Source: Planctomycetota bacterium | GTDB lineage: Bacteria > Planctomycetota > UBA1135 > GCA-002686595 | NCBI GenBank assembly: GCA_012959525.1 | Contig: DUDB01000061.1 | Location: 47,504 to 111,503, forward strand | Reading direction: 5' to 3' | DNA: 64,000 bases | In this document: piece by piece, positions 37,236-44,896 of the stretch | Layout: each line of letters opens with the position of its first letter | Position numbering within the stretch: position 1 is the first letter of the stretch | Made by a program: the position numbers and the translations under genes | Notes under the pieces: generated by a model | The model's database searches: none | Seen by the model: only the letters and a program-made list of their open reading frames with translations | Told to the model about the DNA's origin: nothing

Positions 37236-37585
37236 TGCCCCCGCAGGGAGGTAGGCGACCGGGCCGTCCTGCGCCTCGGGTTCAAATCTCAATCCAGAAT
37301 CCGCTCCTAGTGGCCATTCTAGGGGCCCTACGGCCATATCCTCAAAAAAAGTGCGTAGATGAGCAAGGGCCGTGGGGGGGGCACCGATTGAGCCTGAAGA
37401 CCGGGGGAGGGTGGTGTCCGCACCGCCCTCCTCTGACTCACCTGCGCTTTCCAACAGAAGCGCAACCCGCCCTGACTATACGCCTGACTTCAAATCAGGA
37501 CTGACAATCTCTCTTCTCTAGTGGTGCATCGTTCGCGGTCATAACCTCGGATGGCTGCACCCACTCACCCTTGGAGGTGAACACG
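37236..37585. other. 350-base intergenic leader region before the small membrane-protein pair
   Basis: No convincing coding sequence is seen here. It holds several inverted repeats: an 11-bp stem with one wobble (37406-37416 with 37421-37431, loop TCCG), GCGCTT...AAGCGC near 37444-37463, and a 5-bp hairpin 37483-37499. No long T-run follows any of these, so they are not convincing terminators. I see no good promoter consensus. The length and the hairpin density suggest a long 5' leader for the downstream small genes. Confidence 0.4.
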
Positions 37586-37813
37586 ATGGATAGTTTCTCT
37601 AGAGCCCTTGGCAGTGTGAATGGTGCGTGCAAGCCGATTATGGGTCTTGCCATGAACTTGGCCGTTCTCTTTCTCGTCGTTGGTGTGGTTTTCCCGGCCA
37701 CCGGGGGCACCGGCATCATCACGAGCGTCACCGGTGTGGTAGACGGATTCCTAGCCGGCGGCTTGGCTGGTCTCATCACTCTGATGGTCTTCCTGGCCTT
37801 GTGGCGCGACTAA
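37586..37813 (+). CDS. Small two-helix membrane protein, first of a tandem pair
   Basis: A 75-residue protein of unknown function. The ATG at 37586 is preceded by GGAGGTGA with 8-base spacing, a near-perfect Shine-Dalgarno and one of the strongest in the window, suggesting high expression. Two hydrophobic helices are predicted, about 20-38 and 54-73, joined by a short Gly/Thr-rich loop containing FPATGGTG and TSVTG. The protein resembles its downstream neighbour in a VVFP...TG loop and a GLAGL motif in helix 2. It has no recognisable family. Possible roles include a small membrane regulator, a toxin-like or holin-like peptide, or a subunit of a larger complex; none is established. Confidence 0.7.
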   Translation: MDSFSRALGSVNGACKPIMGLAMNLAVLFLVVGVVFPATGGTGIITSVTGVVDGFLAGGLAGLITLMVFLALWRD

Positions 37814-37841
37814 CGGTCCTTAGAGACCAAAACAACCGGCT

Positions 37842-37883
37842 CCCGATCGGCGGCTTATCCTCACGCGACTGCCGCTGATCGGG
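37842..37883 (+). promoter_or_regulatory. Intercistronic hairpin between the two small membrane genes
   Basis: A 13-bp inverted repeat with one G-T wobble (37842-37854 with 37871-37883) encloses a 16-base loop. No T-run follows. It lies between the stop of the first and start of the second small gene. It may stabilise the upstream mRNA, mark a processing site, or set the ratio of the two proteins. Confidence 0.5.
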
Positions 37884-37905
37884 GCCCAAACCCCAAGGGG
37901 ACTCA

Positions 37906-38154
37906 ATGGAACAAGTAATCGCAAGAGTGAGCAACATGGCAAAGTCCGTCACTCAACTGAGTGTCACGCTGATCGTCACGTTCCTCATGGTTGACATCCT
38001 CTTCCCCGGCTCTACGGGGATGGCTGCAAACGTGGGCGCCGTCGCTAGCAGTCTCTCAGAGAAAGGCCTCGCTGGCCTTGTAGCTCTGGGGCTCTTCTAC
38101 GTGGTGTACTCGAAGGCACCTAGCTCGGCTGCTAGCCCAAGCTCGGACTTCTAG
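37906..38154 (+). CDS. Small two-helix membrane protein, second of a tandem pair
   Basis: An 82-residue protein of unknown function with an AAGGGGA ribosome-binding-like sequence before the ATG. Two hydrophobic segments are visible, about 18-34 and 54-69. A VVYSKAPSS segment and a Ser/Ala-rich tail follow. Relation to the upstream gene: both have a helix ending in FP, a TG-containing loop and GLAGL at the start of helix 2 (54-58 here, 59-63 there), with similar helix spacing. This suggests duplication followed by divergence. A strong terminator ends the unit, so the two genes probably form one transcript. No family recognised. Confidence 0.7.
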   Translation: MEQVIARVSNMAKSVTQLSVTLIVTFLMVDILFPGSTGMAANVGAVASSLSEKGLAGLVALGLFYVVYSKAPSSAASPSSDF

Positions 38155-38191
38155 ACGGACAACAGACACCCCTTCGCAAGGAGGGGCACAG

Positions 38192-38226
38192 GCGCCGCGG
38201 TTCCTCAGGGACCGCGGCGCTTTCTT
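38192..38226 (+). terminator. Rho-independent terminator after the small-protein pair
   Basis: A perfect 10-bp GC-rich inverted repeat (38192-38201 with 38211-38220) with a 9-base loop is followed by TTTCTT. It lies about 40 bases after the stop of the second small gene and just before the 3' end of the convergent heme-binding gene. Confidence 0.85.
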
Positions 38227-38230
38227 GTAC

Positions 38231-41200
38231 TTAGGGGCTATCCGGCAGGGGCACTTCCGAGTCGTGCTGCAGATAGGCGACCAGCGCCACAACCTGCTCC
38301 TCGGTCAAGGTGTCGAGTTGGCCCTCCGGCATCATGGAGGAGGCGTCCGTCCGCCTCTCCTCGATCTCGTCCTGGCCCAGGACGATTTCCTCGTTCTCCG
38401 TACGTAGAACCAGGGTCTCGTCGTCTTCAGCCTGCACGATCCCGGTCAGCAGCCGGCCGTCCACAGTCATGACAAGGGTCATCTGATACTCAGCCGGGAT
38501 CTGGGCGTTCGGGTCGAGCATGTTCTGCAGCAGGTAGCCAAGATCCGAGCGACCGGCTCCGGTGAGGTCGGGACCAATCTCTTCGCCCTTCTCGTACAGG
38601 CTGTGGCAGCGCATGCAGGTCAGCTCGAAAACAGCCCGGCCCGCGGACAGATCGGCTTGAGCCAGGCGCTCCTCCGTGAGTACCCCACGCCAGCGTTCGG
38701 TCTGCTCCTGAGCGGTGCCACTGGTCTCGCGCACGACACCCCACACCGCGTTGAGACGCTCGATGATCGCATCATCCCCCAGAGCGCTGAGCTTCCTGAG
38801 CTCGATGGCACCCAGGTCGTTGCGCTCAACGCCCCCCTCACCCATGGCATTCAGCATCTGCATGGCCCAAGGTGCCCTCCCGGTCAGACCTGTAATGGCA
38901 TCCCTTCTAGGCGGTCCCTCCAGATTCGGAAGGGCAGCGAGAATCGCGCTGGGGATCGTGTCGTGGGCAAACGTAGCCAAGCCCTTCAAGGCAGCCGAAC
39001 TCAGTTCCGGATCCGTGATCAGCCCAATCATGACGGGTACTGCTCCATCGTCCTTGGCACGCACCAGAATTTCCAGGGCACGTGTTCGATCCTCTGCATT
39101 CGCAGATGAGTCTACGAGTTGCGCGCGCAGGAACGGAAATGCGTTCGGGTCACCGAATAGGCTCGCGAGGCTAATGGCCTTGGTGCGCACGGCATCGGAC
39201 GGGCTGTTCAAGAACTCCGCCGACATGGTCGCCCATTTCTCAGGCGCCTGCACGCCACTGCGAGCATCAAGGGCCAAGAGGACCGCGTCGAGTATGACCT
39301 CCTGCCTATCAAGGCCTGGCGATCTGGCCAGATCATCCAGGGCAAAGGGCAGCGTCTCGTCTTCGGCACCTGCACGGCGCCAGATCCAAGAGGCCACCGC
39401 CGGCAGGCGGCTGGCGCGGGCCAGTTCCATGGCGTAGGCGGGGTTTGCGGCCACGAGAGGCTCGATGCCATACCAGAGTAGGTAGGGGATGTTGGGATCC
39501 TGGGCATCCTCCCCGTGGGAAACGAGCGCCCGGGCGAGATCCCAGCGCTGGGAGAGCGGGATGCGCTGCAAGGCACAAGCCAGATATAACCGCACGACCG
39601 GCGAAGGATCGGTCACGCCCATGACCTCCAACCTCTCAAGTACCTGCTGTGAGGGTCGACGGGCCTCGCAGGCCAATTGCACGGACCACGCCCGTACCAT
39701 GTCTTGCTCGCTCTGCAGTTGCTCGAGGAGCACGGCTGGCGCGAGCGCACGCGCGGTGTGCAGGCACCACAGGGCGCGCAAGCGGCGGGTCTTGTCGGGG
39801 TGACTGCGCAGAATCTCTTCGAGCCGCGCCGTACCCGCCGCGGAAACACCTCGCTCACTCAGCAGGCGACGAGCGTTGCGGACATACCAATCGTTGGCGT
39901 GCAAGACACACTCCACCAATTCGGACTCGTCCATGGCAGCCAGATTCACGTGTGCAGGCTGCGTGTCCCCGTACACGATCTTGTACATGCGGCCGTTTCC
40001 ACGATTCCATATTTCCTGGTCATTGTGATGGCAGGCCTGGCTGTCGTACCAGTCGATCAGGTAGACCGAACCTGCAGGCCCGTACTTCAGATTGATTCCT
40101 CGAAACCAGCGATCGTTGGCCATGAGAAAGTCGGGACCATGCTGGCCGATGAACCCCGATCCATCAGGCACGAGTATCTCTCGGTTGACACGGTTGCCGT
40201 GCACGTTGTTCACGAGCAGAGTGCCACGGTATTCCTCTGGCCATGAGTCCCCCAGGTAGATCATCGCACCACAGTGGGCGTGTCCCCCACCAACGGATTC
40301 AGAGACTCCATTGCCTCCGTGGGGAGTGCTTCCCACGTAGTGCCTGTGATCGGCAATGGTGGGGATGTCTTCAAACACGTAGGGATTAAAGTGACGCCCG
40401 GCCTGCCGCTCGTAGCGACCACCCTGGGCCGTGTAATAGAGGTGCGGGATGACGCAGGCCGTAATGAACGCGCGGCCCGTGTCATCGAAGTCCACTCCCC
40501 AGGGGTTTGAAGAACCCCAAGCGAAGACCTCAAACTCCCTGTTCAGAGGGTGATAGCGCCAGACGCCGGCATTGAGGGGGGTTCGATCGGCATCGGGGGT
40601 ACCGGGCGGCCCCACTCGCGAGTGGGTAAAAACGCCATGACAGCCGTAGAGCCAACCGTCCGGCCCCCAGATAAAGGCATTCAGGGTCTCGTGGGTGTCC
40701 TGGTAACCCCAGCCGTCGAGCAGGACCTCTGGCGCGCCATCTGCTCGGTCATCCCCGTCGGCATCTGCCAGAAAGAGGAGCTCGGGAGCGGCGCCGACGA
40801 AGATGCCGCCATAGCCGACCTCTAAGCCGCTGACAAGATTGAGATTCTCGGCGAAGACCTTGCGCGTCTCGAACTGCCCGTCCCCATCGCCGTCCTCGAA
40901 GATGAGGATCCTGTCGCGCGCATCCTCGGGCGCACGACGCGCAGGGTATGAATAGGCTTCGGCCACCCAAATGCGTCCCCGCTCGTCGAGGGTCAATGCG
41001 ATGGGTTGGTGAACGTCCGGCTCCCCGGCGACCAGCTCCACACGGAAGCCTTCGTCTGCGGTCATCGCCCGTGCGGCATCTTCCGGACTCAAGCCCGCGT
41101 TCTGAAGCCGATCGATCTTGGCTTTCAGCTCCCGTCCGGGTGGAAACTCCGGTCGCTCATCGAAGAACCGAAAGTCGTCATAGTTCACGTGGCCCCAGCC

Positions 41201-41731
41201 ATCTGCGGAATTGTCCACGATGCGGATCTTCAGGTGCTGGCCCACGTTAGAACTGAGGTCCACCACAACCGGCTGGAGCGTCTCGTAGCTGGGCCCCGTG
41301 AACGAAGCCAGGACCTCGTCGTTGTCCGTCAGAATCAAGTCCAATCGGGTGTCCTGGCCGCGACCTCCGGCGAGCAGGAAAGCGCCGAAGGGGTGGGTAA
41401 TCTCGAAGGTCGCCGAGGTCAGGGTACCCAACGGATCGTCCTGCAACTTCTCGTAACCACCCAGCCAGAACTCACCCAGATGACCGCTGGCAGCGCCGCA
41501 ACGCGGCAGGCTCGTGTCCCCCTGGATCGGTTGACCCTCAAAGGCCTCCCCGTCGGCTTCCCAGTCCTCCAGTGTGCCCGACTCAAAGCCCAGATTCAGG
41601 GGCTCGCCATCGGTGCCCATGGGGCGTATCCCCCCGGCCGGAAAGTCGTCTTGGGCGAACCCCGCCTGTACGGGAGCGGCCAAGGCAAGGCCGAGGGCGA
41701 GGGTGCTTAGCTTGGGCTCAAAGTTGGTCAT
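38231..41731 (-). CDS. PVC-type heme-binding CxxCH dehydrogenase-like protein
   Basis: A 1166-residue exported protein characteristic of Planctomycetes, Verrucomicrobia and relatives. The ATG at 41731 begins a signal peptide ending near GFAQ. A beta-rich module (about 30-200) begins NLGFESGTLEDWEADG, a glycan-binding-type domain. The central beta-propeller (about 240-560) carries GYGGIFVGAAP, DGWLYGCHGVF and GWGYQDTHET motifs of the membrane-bound dehydrogenase family. HEAT-like helical repeats follow (about 640-1000). The C-terminal heme domain has CMRCH (about 1040) and GPDLTGAGRSDLGYLLQNM, with a conserved MPEGQLDTLTEEQ near the end. It probably oxidises a carbohydrate or alcohol and passes electrons to the attached heme. 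Substrate unknown. It lies 57 bases after a sulfatase on the same strand. Confidence 0.9.
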   Translation of the reverse strand: MTNFEPKLSTLALGLALAAPVQAGFAQDDFPAGGIRPMGTDGEPLNLGFESGTLEDWEADGEAFEGQPIQGDTSLPRCGAASGHLGEFWLGGYEKLQDDPLGTLTSATFEITHPFGAFLLAGGRGQDTRLDLILTDNDEVLASFTGPSYETLQPVVVDLSSNVGQHLKIRIVDNSADGWGHVNYDDFRFFDERPEFPPGRELKAKIDRLQNAGLSPEDAARAMTADEGFRVELVAGEPDVHQPIALTLDERGRIWVAEAYSYPARRAPEDARDRILIFEDGDGDGQFETRKVFAENLNLVSGLEVGYGGIFVGAAPELLFLADADGDDRADGAPEVLLDGWGYQDTHETLNAFIWGPDGWLYGCHGVFTHSRVGPPGTPDADRTPLNAGVWRYHPLNREFEVFAWGSSNPWGVDFDDTGRAFITACVIPHLYYTAQGGRYERQAGRHFNPYVFEDIPTIADHRHYVGSTPHGGNGVSESVGGGHAHCGAMIYLGDSWPEEYRGTLLVNNVHGNRVNREILVPDGSGFIGQHGPDFLMANDRWFRGINLKYGPAGSVYLIDWYDSQACHHNDQEIWNRGNGRMYKIVYGDTQPAHVNLAAMDESELVECVLHANDWYVRNARRLLSERGVSAAGTARLEEILRSHPDKTRRLRALWCLHTARALAPAVLLEQLQSEQDMVRAWSVQLACEARRPSQQVLERLEVMGVTDPSPVVRLYLACALQRIPLSQRWDLARALVSHGEDAQDPNIPYLLWYGIEPLVAANPAYAMELARASRLPAVASWIWRRAGAEDETLPFALDDLARSPGLDRQEVILDAVLLALDARSGVQAPEKWATMSAEFLNSPSDAVRTKAISLASLFGDPNAFPFLRAQLVDSSANAEDRTRALEILVRAKDDGAVPVMIGLITDPELSSAALKGLATFAHDTIPSAILAALPNLEGPPRRDAITGLTGRAPWAMQMLNAMGEGGVERNDLGAIELRKLSALGDDAIIERLNAVWGVVRETSGTAQEQTERWRGVLTEERLAQADLSAGRAVFELTCMRCHSLYEKGEEIGPDLTGAGRSDLGYLLQNMLDPNAQIPAEYQMTLVMTVDGRLLTGIVQAEDDETLVLRTENEEIVLGQDEIEERRTDASSMMPEGQLDTLTEEQVVALVAYLQHDSEVPLPDSP

Positions 41732-41788
41732 GGCCACGCACTCTAAGCGATAGATCACAAACCCGGCACCAGCGAAAGGGGGGGCCCG

Positions 41789-43180
41789 CTAGTCGTCGTC
41801 GAGCGTGTATTTGCGCCAGCGGGGATTGCGCAGGCCCTGAGTCCAGAGCTCGTGGGCTGCAATGAGCTCGTCAATATGCTTCTGGAGTGCGGCTTCCGGC
41901 TTGTCGCGCGAGAGGACAACAAACCCCCCCTCGCGATCGGCGAGATTCCTATAGAAGGGGCCGCGACCGCGGTCGACGATCTTGTGATCCCCTGCCAACA
42001 AGGCCCACTGCTCCCCTTGGCGCCAGTAGAGCATGGGGTGCGGAGCCTGATGGTCCCCTGCCTCCAATGAGGTGAGCACGAACGGTGCTAGGTCCACTCC
42101 GTCGAGCTCATCAGGCAGCGGGCGCCCCGCCGCGGCAAGGGCCGTGGGAACGATGTCCAGAGTGCTGACGTTTTCGGAATACTCCACGCCCTGGGGAAGA
42201 GCCTCCGGCCAACGGAGGATGAGCGGGACGCGCACGCCCCCTTCGAGCAATTCGCCCTTCTTGCCAATCAGGTCCCAGTTGGCAATCCCCTCCCTCGCAC
42301 GGCCTCCGTTGTCGGACATCAGCACAACCAGCGTGTCGTCTGTGCGCGAGTGCTCTTCCAGCGCCCCAAGCACGTGGCCAACAGCGCGATCCATGGACGC
42401 CAACATGCGCAAGGCGGGTGCACGCTCGGGATCCACGGTTTCAGGGAGGTCCACCGTCATCTCGGGGTCTTCTTGAAAAGGCGAATGCACGGCAGAGAAG
42501 GAAAGGAACAAGAAGAAGGGATCCTCTGAGTTCCTCGCGATGAAGTCCGCGGCTCGTTCACCGAGCTCCGTGGTCAAGTAGGCAAACTCCTCCTCCACAG
42601 GATCCCTGCCGTTGTACAACCGGTTGAGGTCGTTCTGGCGGCCACTGCGACCGCCGGCGTAGGCGTGGTAGCTGCGTGCTCCCGACAGAAACCCGTAGAA
42701 CTCGTCGAATCCGTGGCTGATGGGATGAGAGGCTGCGCTGTAACCGAGGTGCCACTTGCCGATGATCCCGGTCGCGAACCCCGCCCAACCCAGACGGCGC
42801 GCGAGAGTGACTTCGCTCGCGCTCAAGCCCTGACCCTTGTCAGCCTTGTGCTGCGGATTGAATTCGTGGCCGAACCGCTGCTGGTAGCGGCCTGTAAGGA
42901 TGGCTGCCCGTGAGGGGCTGCAAGTAGCGGCTGTGGCATAGGCCCGCGAAAACCGCACGCCATCTGCTGACAGGCGATCGATGTGAGGCGTGAGTCCTAG
43001 CGGACTACCGCTGCACCCCAGATCGCCATAAGAAACGTCATCCATGAGGAGGACAACAACTGCGCGCGCCCGGGGGCCGACAACCGCCTCGCCGGGATCG
43101 TCTCCCCCATCCTGAGGAAGGCTAGTGGTGGCGGGCATCCACCCCACACCCGCCACAACGGCAAGAGACATGATCCACAT
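41789..43180 (-). CDS. Sulfatase (formylglycine-dependent, arylsulfatase type)
   Basis: A 463-residue exported enzyme that removes sulfate esters, probably from algal or host-derived polysaccharides. A signal-like segment is followed by the metal motif VVLLMDDVSYGDLGCSG. The active-site motif is intact as CSPSRAAILTGR, so the Cys can be converted to formylglycine, and LMSDNGG supplies later metal ligands (Asp, Asn). GKWHLG and YHAYAGG-like segments match the S1 sulfatase subfamilies. Cys-type sulfatases need a formylglycine-generating enzyme (or anSME), which is not in this window. The gene lies directly upstream of the PVC heme protein on the same strand, suggesting co-use in polysaccharide breakdown; that is inference. 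Confidence 0.92.
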   Translation of the reverse strand: MWIMSLAVVAGVGWMPATTSLPQDGGDDPGEAVVGPRARAVVVLLMDDVSYGDLGCSGSPLGLTPHIDRLSADGVRFSRAYATAATCSPSRAAILTGRYQQRFGHEFNPQHKADKGQGLSASEVTLARRLGWAGFATGIIGKWHLGYSAASHPISHGFDEFYGFLSGARSYHAYAGGRSGRQNDLNRLYNGRDPVEEEFAYLTTELGERAADFIARNSEDPFFLFLSFSAVHSPFQEDPEMTVDLPETVDPERAPALRMLASMDRAVGHVLGALEEHSRTDDTLVVLMSDNGGRAREGIANWDLIGKKGELLEGGVRVPLILRWPEALPQGVEYSENVSTLDIVPTALAAAGRPLPDELDGVDLAPFVLTSLEAGDHQAPHPMLYWRQGEQWALLAGDHKIVDRGRGPFYRNLADREGGFVVLSRDKPEAALQKHIDELIAAHELWTQGLRNPRWRKYTLDDD

Positions 43181-43361
43181 GGTGGTATCCTATCCCCCCC
43201 GCTTCCCCCATGTGCGCCCTCGTGAGGCAACCACCGAGGGTCATTGAGCTGACCCCTCACGGCGGCACGGCCCGCATCGAGACTTCGAACGTCTTGGGCC
43301 GGGCAAGGTCCGGCACTTCGAGTTCTGATACCGTGACGGCTCGGCCCGCGGGGTACATTCG

Positions 43362-44747
43362 GTGGGGCCCCGCGCCTCTCTCCAGCCCGCATCCTTGAGC
43401 CGCAACCAGCGCGTGTTCCAGTCTTCACCTCCCCGCCATACGCTCCTAGCCGCCTTACTCGTGGGAGGAGTGGTCTTGGTCAGCCGCTTCGCCTTTATCG
43501 GCCCCGGCCTTGGCATGGACTACGATGCCTGGCTGTTGGCCAGCGCGGCCCGCTCGATCGTGGATTCAGGCCAATATATAGGGTCTCGTCCACCGGGATA
43601 TCCCGTGGTCGAGGGCATCTTTGCCCTGCTCCATAACTTGGGACCCTGGGCGCTCTGCTCGGCTACGGCCCTGGCTTCTGCTGCCGCATGTGTCTCGACG
43701 ATGCGACTCATGCGAAGTGCGGGCTGCTCGTCGGCATCAGCTACGGCACTTTGTTTTGCTTTCACTCCCGTCGTCTGGCTGTCGAGCGTCACCGCCATGG
43801 ACTACATCTGGGCGTGGTGCCTGGTCATGGCAAGCTGGAACGCCCTGGCTGAGAACCGCCCAAGGCGCTCGGGGGTCTATCTCGGCCTCGCGATCGGAGC
43901 GCGCGCCACCTCCGGTCTCATGGCATTGCCCTTGTTGTGGTTGGCTGCGCGTCGAGGGAAGGCCGGGACCTTTGCCTTGGCATGCACTGCCATAGCCTCG
44001 CTCCTCTACATGCCGGTGCTGCAGCAGAAGGGCTTCACCTGGATGATATCTTTCAGTCCGGGGGGGAGAGGTGTGATGGACACGCTCCGACTGGGTGTGG
44101 TTGAAGTCTGGGGTCCCATTGGGATCGCTGCTCTGGGAGTGGCTGCCTTCAAGGTGGGCGAACGGATTCGGCGTCGAGAAAGCAGGCCTGATTCGGTGCA
44201 ACGGGAGTTGATAGCGGCTGCGCGAACGGGCGCCCTGTTGAACCTGGCCTTGTTCCTCTGGATGCCTCTTGAGGCGGCCTACTTGCTGCCATTTGTCGCA
44301 TGCGTCCTGATTCTCCTAGGCACACGGGCCCCTACCCGAGTCATGGGCCCGCTTGCGGTTGCTCTTCTCGTCTCCGCTGTCTACTCCCCGGGCAGCAAGG
44401 GGGCGCTGCCGGCGGACCTTGAACGGCGTGGGGACCAGCAGGTCCTCTTGGATCTGGTTGAAGAGGCTCTGGCGGACATCCAGGAACCAACCGTGGTCCT
44501 GTGCGGAAGCATGTTCAGCATGGTGCAATACAGGATGGGAGGTCGGGAGATCGGATTTGTGAGGCTCAGGATGGCCACGGCTAATCGGGAACGGTTGATG
44601 CAAGCCAAGGCTGAAGGGGGCGAGCAGTATCTGTTCATCAACACGATAGACCCATGGCACCGCGCAAACCTGGGTTACTCCCTATGGGAGGTGGCAAGAC
44701 CCCTGCTGCCCGAGGACTGGCGCCAACTCCGACAAGGCTCGGAGTAG
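43362..44747 (+). CDS. Polytopic membrane protein, possibly GT-C-like glycosyltransferase
   Basis: A 461-residue protein with about nine to eleven hydrophobic helices. The first extramembrane loop begins GMDYDAWLLASAARSI and continues with GSRPPGYPVVEGIF. This resembles the first loop of ArnT/GT39-like proteins, in which an acidic residue sits just after helix 1, but no further family motif is visible. No soluble catalytic domain is present. The start is uncertain: GTG at 43362, or TTG at 43395 just before SRNQRV. It is divergent from the sulfatase gene, about 180 bases away. The next gene is a symporter on the same strand. Confidence 0.5.
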   Translation: MGPRASLQPASLSRNQRVFQSSPPRHTLLAALLVGGVVLVSRFAFIGPGLGMDYDAWLLASAARSIVDSGQYIGSRPPGYPVVEGIFALLHNLGPWALCSATALASAAACVSTMRLMRSAGCSSASATALCFAFTPVVWLSSVTAMDYIWAWCLVMASWNALAENRPRRSGVYLGLAIGARATSGLMALPLLWLAARRGKAGTFALACTAIASLLYMPVLQQKGFTWMISFSPGGRGVMDTLRLGVVEVWGPIGIAALGVAAFKVGERIRRRESRPDSVQRELIAAARTGALLNLALFLWMPLEAAYLLPFVACVLILLGTRAPTRVMGPLAVALLVSAVYSPGSKGALPADLERRGDQQVLLDLVEEALADIQEPTVVLCGSMFSMVQYRMGGREIGFVRLRMATANRERLMQAKAEGGEQYLFINTIDPWHRANLGYSLWEVARPLLPEDWRQLRQGSE

Positions 44748-44896
44748 TCCAGGGGCAAAGGGTCGCCAGTTATGGCGTTCAGGGTTGTGGAGATGCCCTC
44801 ACGCAGGGCGCTAGGATAAGCCCATGTTCAAGCCATGGAGTCCCGCCCACTGTTTAGGCGAAGGCTAGCCCTGAGATCGGGTCACCACCCCCAAGC

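Noticed and set aside
37278..37296. T-loop-like GGTTCAAATC after the beta-lactamase-family gene
   Set aside because: No matching T-stem or acceptor stem; chance similarity.
37483..37499. Anticodon-arm-like hairpin CCTGA-CTTCAAA-TCAGG, whose loop would give anticodon UCA as in tRNA-Sec
   Set aside because: Tempting next to a selenoprotein, but no 8-bp acceptor stem, D-arm, long variable arm or T-arm can be paired around it, so it is not selC.
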